From SIAJ01 sp036266155 (GTDB lineage: Bacteria > Planctomycetota > Planctomycetia > Gemmatales > Gemmataceae): DNA of 11,256 bases. Positions within the stretch are counted from its first letter, which is position 1. Every line of letters starts with the position of its first letter. Made by a program: the position numbers and the translations under genes. The stretch lies in NCBI GenBank assembly GCA_036266155.1, contig DATANR010000211.1, positions 1 through 11,256 of the forward strand, in the 5' to 3' direction. Under the pieces are notes generated by a model that had not been told where the DNA came from, ran no database searches, and saw only the letters and a list, made by a program, of their open reading frames with translations. Shown here in pieces: positions 6,194-11,256 of the stretch.

Positions 6194-9103
6194 ATGCCTT
6201 CGACGCCTGACTTGTTTGAACCGGTTGATGACGCCGGACCAGCAAGTGCATTTCTTGGAGACTTTTTCACGGCCGATAGCCGATATTCTGGAGGGGAAAG
6301 ACAGCTTAGGTACTTCACGTCGGTATACGTCTCAACACCTGGAGACGCTAGACTTGCCAACATCATTGCCACATTGGCCGCGAAGAGCGGCCCGAAGGTC
6401 GTCCTAGTAGACGGGCACCCGCGGTCAGGGAAGACGTTCCTGACGGCGGCTGCGATCAGCAAGTGGATTCATTCCGACCCGGTGCGGTTCGCCAAGAAAT
6501 GCTGGTGGACGGCTGGCATCGATTGTCGCAAGGTATACGACGACCCGGACGCGGATGGCCCAGTGGACGATGTCCCCACGCTGGCGAACAAGATCGCCGC
6601 GGCTCTGGAGGCCCATCCGCACCGAGCCGACCTACAAGTTGTACTACTCGACGATATCCTTGGGACCAATGTCCTCCGGCCGCTCGGCGACTCCCCCGAT
6701 CGCCTTCTTCCGTATTTTCAGTTCGAGGATCGCGAGGCAAACCCGTGGTTGCGGCACCTTTCAGACGACTGCGTACTTGTTATCACCTCCAGATCACTTT
6801 TCTTCTTTGTTCTTGAATCTCTCCTAGGGTCGGATGTCCGAGGCCTGGCCACAAAACAGCCCGTTCACTGCCTTCGGTGGGGGATGTTCCGGCCACGGGA
6901 CTTATCCAAAGTACCCCCGTGGGGGTTCGACTCGGCCACCCTTGAGGAGATCAACCTGCGGACATGGAAAGAACATCCGCTGCTCGATCAGCCCAATTTA
7001 TTCACCCAACGGCAACGGAACTCACTCGTCATTCAATCGTCCCCGATGACGGCGTTTACGCAGACACAGGGACGGTTAACTCCGCTGCAAAAGACTGCGG
7101 CCGCGTACGTACTGTTTGGCGAGGACTTGTGTACTCTGGCGGACCAGGTCGACCGTCTATCCGAAGGCCGACAATCGGGTTGGCCCGGCCCATGGCACCC
7201 AGACGCAGGACGGAAGTTGCGGCATGCGTATGCGGTCGCCATCGCACCTGGTCTCGTGTTTCTGGGGGATGGTGCATACACGGCAATTGGGCTCTCCCAA
7301 GCGGAAAGCAAGTCGCTGGCCGTATCTTTGTACTACACAGACGACGACTTAGACTTGGGGCGGCTGCCGAACGAGTACTACATGGTTGCACTGAATGACC
7401 ACTTTGGACGATCCAGGCGGACGGAGGAGAATGTTGCTGGTGCGACGTCTGAGACTTATACCGCGTCGGTCGTGCGCGCCTACAAGAACATTCTCTTACC
7501 CAATGGCGAGTCTCATTCAGACAAGAGTGTCAAATCGCTACGGCTGGCGGTTGGACTGGTGCTGCGGGGACTGATCGAACGCGCTCGTTACAGTGGTACG
7601 AAGCCCCACTGGGATGAACTGCGAGGCCTCCCCGAGTTTCAAAACCTCCTCCAGTGGTTTCACGATGCAACTCCGGACGGCTGTCTGCTGCTCACATTCG
7701 AAGAGAAGGGGGAGTGCATCGACACACGCGAGCAGTACAAGCCAGGGTTGGCTGCGGCTATCAGTTGGGCTTTGTACAAGCTCGATTGGAAGGACCGGCC
7801 CCAGGTCGGAGTTTCTGCGAGCGCGTGGTTCCTCCAGCAGGTCGAGCGGTTCGCGCACGCCGGCGTGGCCGACACGCCAAATGACGGCCGGGACTGGCAG
7901 ATGGGGTGGAGTTCATTTTCGGCGTTCTACTCCTCTTTCCTCCAGTGGGCTATCCAAGCCGCCGCATCGGGCGACGATACGTCCCACGAACTGTTGCGGC
8001 GGATCGTCGACACGAGCCAATTCACGCCCGAAGCTCGCGCTGACATCGAGGTGATCCTTCGCGACGAGTTCTCGTGGGCACTTCTCGAAGAGTGCTACAG
8101 TGTGATCGATGTTGGGGGGGCAAACCTGGGCATCCTCAACGACCCGATGCCGGACCCGACGGCCTCAATGACAACGGCCGATGTAGTAGCGCGGGTCAAC
8201 CTGTACTTCACCTTGGCTTGGCACAACCGTTGGCTTGACGGGTACGTGGGAGGAGCAGGCCGCCCAGAGGCGGATGCAGGGCCGCCACCCTCACATCACC
8301 ATCAGGTTGGAGCCGCCCGCCGCCTCGCTAAGGACAAATGGCTGGAGTGGGCGAACCGGGCCCACCAGTGGCAGGTACGCTACCATGTTTGGGTGACGCG
8401 CATGGTCCGAGAGAAACCGTACCTGCTCGATTTCAACTTAGAATATCACTGGCGGCATTTCGTGACCCAGAAGGCGCAATGGATGCGGGACTGGTCGTAC
8501 CAAGAAGACCCGCTGGCGTACGAGCAGTCGTGGAGTGAGATTGCCGAAGGGAGCCCCAAGCCCACCCACAACGAGTATTTAGCCGACATCGCTGACATCT
8601 TGATCGGGCACCCGCTTTTGGTACCGGACGATTCGGTCCAGCCTGTCAATGAGGGAAGGGCATACTACCGGCGAATTCGGAACATCCTTTTCTTGGTGGC
8701 CACGCGGGCGGGTTGGTTCCCTCGACTGGCACCGTTCCTCCGTAACTTGGGAGAAAAGTTCCCACCGGGGGACGGAGTCACTGATACAGAGCGCGAGGTG
8801 AACAAATATGTTCTCGAAGCCGTGTTCGAACTTCATCGACAAGGGATGTTTGAACCGATTCGACTGCGGCGAGGTCGGTCCGAGGAAGGGGAATCGCTCC
8901 TGGAATGGTGCCGCAACCGGTTGGCTGAAACTCACAAGCGCGCGCAGGCGGATCTAGAAGCCGCTTGGCAGAACTATCTTGATACTTTGCAGAAAGTAAC
9001 CCACGACCTCGACCTCCTCCCCCCTCTCAACGGTTGGCGGCAGGTCTTAGACGAAGTGACGCGGGCCACGGATGCCGTGCTGCAGATCCGGGGAAGTCAT
9101 TAA
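6194..9103 (+). CDS. Large P-loop NTPase, STAND-like
   Basis: This is a 969-residue protein. The ATPase core is near the N-terminus: Walker A GHPRSGKT at 74-81 after a hydrophobic strand (KVVLVD), Walker B LQVVLLDD at 147-154 with two acidic residues, and a strand with a terminal arginine, VLVITSR at 194-200. The hhhhTSR motif and the leading segment FTSVYVSTPGDARLANIIATL are typical of STAND-type NTPases (nSTAND-like), which act as ATP-driven switches in signalling and defence. The remaining 750 residues are rich in Trp and Leu and look helical; no repeat or known effector is seen. A Pro/Gly/His-rich linker (GPPPSHHHQVG, about 695-705) splits this part in two. No membrane segment is seen. 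I prefer ATG 6194 to the upstream TTG 6164; the ribosome site is weak (GGGG at 6176-6179), so coupling to the gene before is likely. Confidence 0.75.
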   Translation: MPSTPDLFEPVDDAGPASAFLGDFFTADSRYSGGERQLRYFTSVYVSTPGDARLANIIATLAAKSGPKVVLVDGHPRSGKTFLTAAAISKWIHSDPVRFAKKCWWTAGIDCRKVYDDPDADGPVDDVPTLANKIAAALEAHPHRADLQVVLLDDILGTNVLRPLGDSPDRLLPYFQFEDREANPWLRHLSDDCVLVITSRSLFFFVLESLLGSDVRGLATKQPVHCLRWGMFRPRDLSKVPPWGFDSATLEEINLRTWKEHPLLDQPNLFTQRQRNSLVIQSSPMTAFTQTQGRLTPLQKTAAAYVLFGEDLCTLADQVDRLSEGRQSGWPGPWHPDAGRKLRHAYAVAIAPGLVFLGDGAYTAIGLSQAESKSLAVSLYYTDDDLDLGRLPNEYYMVALNDHFGRSRRTEENVAGATSETYTASVVRAYKNILLPNGESHSDKSVKSLRLAVGLVLRGLIERARYSGTKPHWDELRGLPEFQNLLQWFHDATPDGCLLLTFEEKGECIDTREQYKPGLAAAISWALYKLDWKDRPQVGVSASAWFLQQVERFAHAGVADTPNDGRDWQMGWSSFSAFYSSFLQWAIQAAASGDDTSHELLRRIVDTSQFTPEARADIEVILRDEFSWALLEECYSVIDVGGANLGILNDPMPDPTASMTTADVVARVNLYFTLAWHNRWLDGYVGGAGRPEADAGPPPSHHHQVGAARRLAKDKWLEWANRAHQWQVRYHVWVTRMVREKPYLLDFNLEYHWRHFVTQKAQWMRDWSYQEDPLAYEQSWSEIAEGSPKPTHNEYLADIADILIGHPLLVPDDSVQPVNEGRAYYRRIRNILFLVATRAGWFPRLAPFLRNLGEKFPPGDGVTDTEREVNKYVLEAVFELHRQGMFEPIRLRRGRSEEGESLLEWCRNRLAETHKRAQADLEAAWQNYLDTLQKVTHDLDLLPPLNGWRQVLDEVTRATDAVLQIRGSH

Positions 9104-9132
9104 ATTGTCGCGGCTGACCTGCGCCAACAAGC

Positions 9133-9138
9133 GGAGGG
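9133..9138 (+). promoter_or_regulatory. Strong ribosome binding site GGAGGG
   Basis: GGAGGG sits 9 bp before ATG 9148 in the 44-bp gap after the NTPase gene. It is the best ribosome site in this operon and may raise binding-protein output relative to its neighbours. Confidence 0.7.
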
Positions 9139-9147
9139 TTTTGTCCC

Positions 9148-10314
9148 ATGGGAATTGAGTCTAAGCGGAGCCGCTGGTGGGTTCTCGCAGCTGTGATCGG
9201 CGTAGTTGTGGCCGGGTATCTCGTACTCCGGACTCCCGTTCGCCCGTCGTCAACCGGCCACCAAGTCACGATCGGTGTCGTCGGGCCGTTTGACGGACCC
9301 AACGCCCATATCGGTCCGGTCATCCGAAACGCCGTTCAGCTCGGGTTCGATCACAACCCAATCGACGGTCTGACAGTCAAAGTGATTCCGATTGACACCA
9401 AGTCCGACCCCAGTGCGGCGGTAGCGGCTCTACAAGGCTCGGTCTCTGATCCAGACTTGGTCGCGCTGGTGGCGTTTTACCATTCATCGACCGCACTAGC
9501 GGGCAAGCCCGTGGTCCAGGAAGCTGGCCTGCCCGCGCTGATTTACAGCGCGAGCAACCCAAAGGTGACGGACGATGCTCCATTTTACTTCCGCCTTGTG
9601 CCGACGGACGACAATCAAGCAGTGGTGCTGGCGGACGCGGCGCGACGACTCCAAGCGCGTCGCGTCGGCATCCTCTATTACGCGGACGAGTATGGCAAGG
9701 GGTTGGCAGATGGATTTCGGGCTCGCGCGAGGGACATCGGGGTCGAGATCGTCGATACCCATAGCTACGACCCAACGACCGTTGACTTCCGGTCGATACT
9801 CAGTGTGATGAAGGGGAAGGCCCCAGATCTGGTGCTTATCTGTGGATTCGTCGATAAGACCACAATCATCCTGAACCAAGCTGCCGACCAGGGATTCCGA
9901 GCGAAGTTCCTAGCCGGGGACGGGACGTTTAACGAGCAGGAACTCGTCCGAGGGGCGGGGGCCAACGCGGAGGGTGTGTACGTGGCGGCCCCGTACGTGT
10001 TCGACGAGTCCAATGCGAAAGCACGGTCTTTCCTAGATGCATATTGGGCGTCATTCCCGGGCGACGGGTCGCAGCTCAAGCCTGCGAGCTGGACGGCGTT
10101 CGCCTACGACGCCGCCGGGATCCTCGCTCGTGGGTTAAAGGAGGGACATCGAACCCGTGCCGACCTGCACCGCTATCTCAGGGCAATCAATACCCCGCAG
10201 ACCGGTTACGACGGCGTCGCCGGGCTGACCTATTTCAACGCGCGGGGCGACGCCGTCCGGCGGCAGTTCCAACTCGCCGTGGTCAAGGGGGGGCGGTTCG
10301 TATCCGCTCCTTAA
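9148..10314 (+). CDS. Branched-chain amino acid-type ABC transporter substrate-binding protein, membrane-anchored
   Basis: This 388-residue protein belongs to the type 1 periplasmic binding fold of the LivJ/LivK/AmiC kind. Residues 1-10 are basic (KRSR) and 11-27 form one hydrophobic segment (WVLAAVIGVVVAGYLVL). No lipobox Cys is present and no clear signal peptidase site follows, so a membrane anchor outside the cytoplasmic face is likely. Lobe 1 starts VTIGVVGPFDGPNAHIG (40-56). Family landmarks are FYFRLVPTDDNQAVVLAD (146-163), VGILYYADEYGKGLADGF (173-190), the LVLICGF strand (230-236) and AYDAAGILARGL near 324-335. The ligand cannot be read from sequence; the family binds branched-chain amino acids, amides, urea and aromatic compounds. 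A LivH-type permease gene follows 6 bp later, which supports uptake; the NTPase gene upstream makes a sensing role possible. Confidence 0.9.
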   Translation: MGIESKRSRWWVLAAVIGVVVAGYLVLRTPVRPSSTGHQVTIGVVGPFDGPNAHIGPVIRNAVQLGFDHNPIDGLTVKVIPIDTKSDPSAAVAALQGSVSDPDLVALVAFYHSSTALAGKPVVQEAGLPALIYSASNPKVTDDAPFYFRLVPTDDNQAVVLADAARRLQARRVGILYYADEYGKGLADGFRARARDIGVEIVDTHSYDPTTVDFRSILSVMKGKAPDLVLICGFVDKTTIILNQAADQGFRAKFLAGDGTFNEQELVRGAGANAEGVYVAAPYVFDESNAKARSFLDAYWASFPGDGSQLKPASWTAFAYDAAGILARGLKEGHRTRADLHRYLRAINTPQTGYDGVAGLTYFNARGDAVRRQFQLAVVKGGRFVSAP

Positions 10315-10320
10315 TCCGCA

Positions 10321-11256
10321 ATGCTACCGGACATCCTCATCAATGGACTCGTTCAGGCAGCTCTGCTGGCTCTTATTTGCGTGGGGTACTCACTTGCTTA
10401 CGGGACAGCGCGCGTCGTCAATTTCGCACACGCGGACGTCATGGTTGCTGGAGGAGGCTACTTGGTCCTGCTGGGGATCGGCGGCGGTGTTGGGGGAGGG
10501 TGGGAGCGGGGCGGCATGTCCGGTCTGTTCGGGGTAGCCGCTGCGGTGGCGGCGCGGACGTACGTTGGGCTAGCAAGCTCCGCGGCTGTCGGCACTGCTG
10601 TTGCGGGGTGGGTATGGCTAACGGCTGGCCGCCTCCCGTTCCCGGTCGCTGTGGCCGCCGCTGTGCCGTGCAGCGCCGCTCTGGCTGCCGCCGTTTTCCG
10701 GGTCGGATACCTTCGCCTGATCCAGGCTGACCGTCCACGCACGACAGTGTTGCTCGCGTCTCTGGGCTGCTCAATCGCACTGCAGAGTATCTTGTTAGTC
10801 ATGTGGGGAAGTCAGCGACAGGTGTTCCCGCCGGACCGCTTGCCCCCCATGTTCGTGACCCGCGTCCCGCCCGATGGTACCGCGCGCTGGGAGGCAGCGG
10901 TACGGTACGGCGTGATACGCTTAGCTCCTGGTTGGCAGGCCCCGGTCCTCGACATAACCATCGTAACCACCTTGTCGGCGGTTGTCGGCGGCATGGCGTT
11001 GTTCGCCCGGCGGTCCCGGCTGGCGGATGCGGTCACTGCCACGGCCGACGCTCGCCGCGCAGCTGAAGCATGCGGGATCCAAGTCTGGGCGACACTGACT
11101 ACCGCTTTTCTAGTTGGGGGAGCGGTGGCGGCGTTAGGCGGGACTTGCTTGGTGCTGCGGACCAAGGCACTTGACCCAACGGCGGGGTTCACGCCCGGGA
11201 TCCTGGCATTCGTTGCGTGCGTAATGGGCGGGATCGGGAGTGTTCGGGGGTCGATG
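10321..11256 (+). CDS. livH: LivH-type ABC transporter permease, 3' end outside the window
   Basis: From ATG 10321 the frame is open for 312 codons to the window edge. It is a very hydrophobic protein of the LivH inner-membrane permease family. The first conserved block is YSLAYGTARVVNFAHADVMV (residues 23-42), matching the family NFAHG signature. A block with LADAVTATADARRAAEACGI corresponds to the cytoplasmic loop that contacts the ATPase subunit. GILAFVACVMGGIGSVRG near the edge matches the family's final GGxGS region. Between NFAH and RVGYLRLIQ there are about 93 residues instead of the usual 45-55, including a Gly-rich stretch (LLGIGGGVGGGWERGG) and extra hydrophobic segments. The start is 6 bp after the binding-protein stop with no clear ribosome site, which suggests translational coupling. 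LivM, LivG and LivF partners would be expected to the right of the window. Confidence 0.85.
   Translation, partial: MLPDILINGLVQAALLALICVGYSLAYGTARVVNFAHADVMVAGGGYLVLLGIGGGVGGGWERGGMSGLFGVAAAVAARTYVGLASSAAVGTAVAGWVWLTAGRLPFPVAVAAAVPCSAALAAAVFRVGYLRLIQADRPRTTVLLASLGCSIALQSILLVMWGSQRQVFPPDRLPPMFVTRVPPDGTARWEAAVRYGVIRLAPGWQAPVLDITIVTTLSAVVGGMALFARRSRLADAVTATADARRAAEACGIQVWATLTTAFLVGGAVAALGGTCLVLRTKALDPTAGFTPGILAFVACVMGGIGSVRGSM

Noticed and set aside
6021..6407. Cys-rich plus-strand frame across the gap between the unknown protein and the NTPase
   Set aside because: It overlaps both better-supported genes; the Cys content is an out-of-frame effect.
10044..10730. Plus-strand frame of 228 codons
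   Set aside because: It overlaps the end of the binding-protein gene and the LivH-type permease gene in another frame and is Arg-rich; the open permease frame from 10321 has clear family motifs.
1..11256. CRISPR array, tRNA, rRNA or cobalamin riboswitch
   Set aside because: I looked for regularly spaced direct repeats, tRNA-like folds and, before the B12-type gene, a cobalamin-type leader; none was seen by eye.

Overview
The window looks like accessory DNA from a GC-rich bacterium. The style of the IS1182 and ISL3 transposases, the stand-alone STAND-type NTPase and the membrane-anchored branched-chain-type binding protein would fit a planctomycete of the Gemmata group, but this is an impression from sequence and not a proven assignment. 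No tRNA, rRNA or CRISPR array was seen.

Left third (about 270-3460) is a transposon graveyard. A minus-strand ISL3-family transposase gene starts near 3224 and ends at 274. It has decayed through frameshifts, internal deletions and one in-frame stop, and it is split by a complete IS1182-family element at 500-2336. The IS1182 ends can be placed to the base: 56-bp terminal inverted repeats (49 of 56 identical) and an 8-bp direct repeat AGATTTCG on each side (492-499 and 2337-2344). Removing the element plus one repeat copy restores the local ISL3 reading frame. The IS1182 transposase frame (624-2279) carries a TAA at codon 29. A second ISL3 3' end (3252-3456, plus strand) lies in opposite orientation, about 95% identical to 271-475, so the whole block is bounded by a 205-bp inverted repeat.

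Middle (3693-5312) holds a B12-binding-type radical SAM protein, complete, with a CxxxCxxC cluster motif. A 328-bp stretch follows that may encode a small translationally coupled peptide, but the reading frame there is uncertain.

Right part (5641-11256) is a tightly packed plus-strand run: a 181-residue protein of unknown function; a 969-residue P-loop NTPase with Walker A, Walker B and a TSR motif as in STAND-type ATPases; a type 1 periplasmic binding protein of the LivJ/LivK kind with an N-terminal membrane anchor; and a LivH-type permease that runs off the window. Gaps are 7, 44 and 6 bp, so these four are probably one operon. Pairing a signalling-type NTPase and an unknown partner with a solute sensor and permease is the most unusual thing here; it may be a solute-gated signalling or defence module, but that role is inferred from arrangement only.
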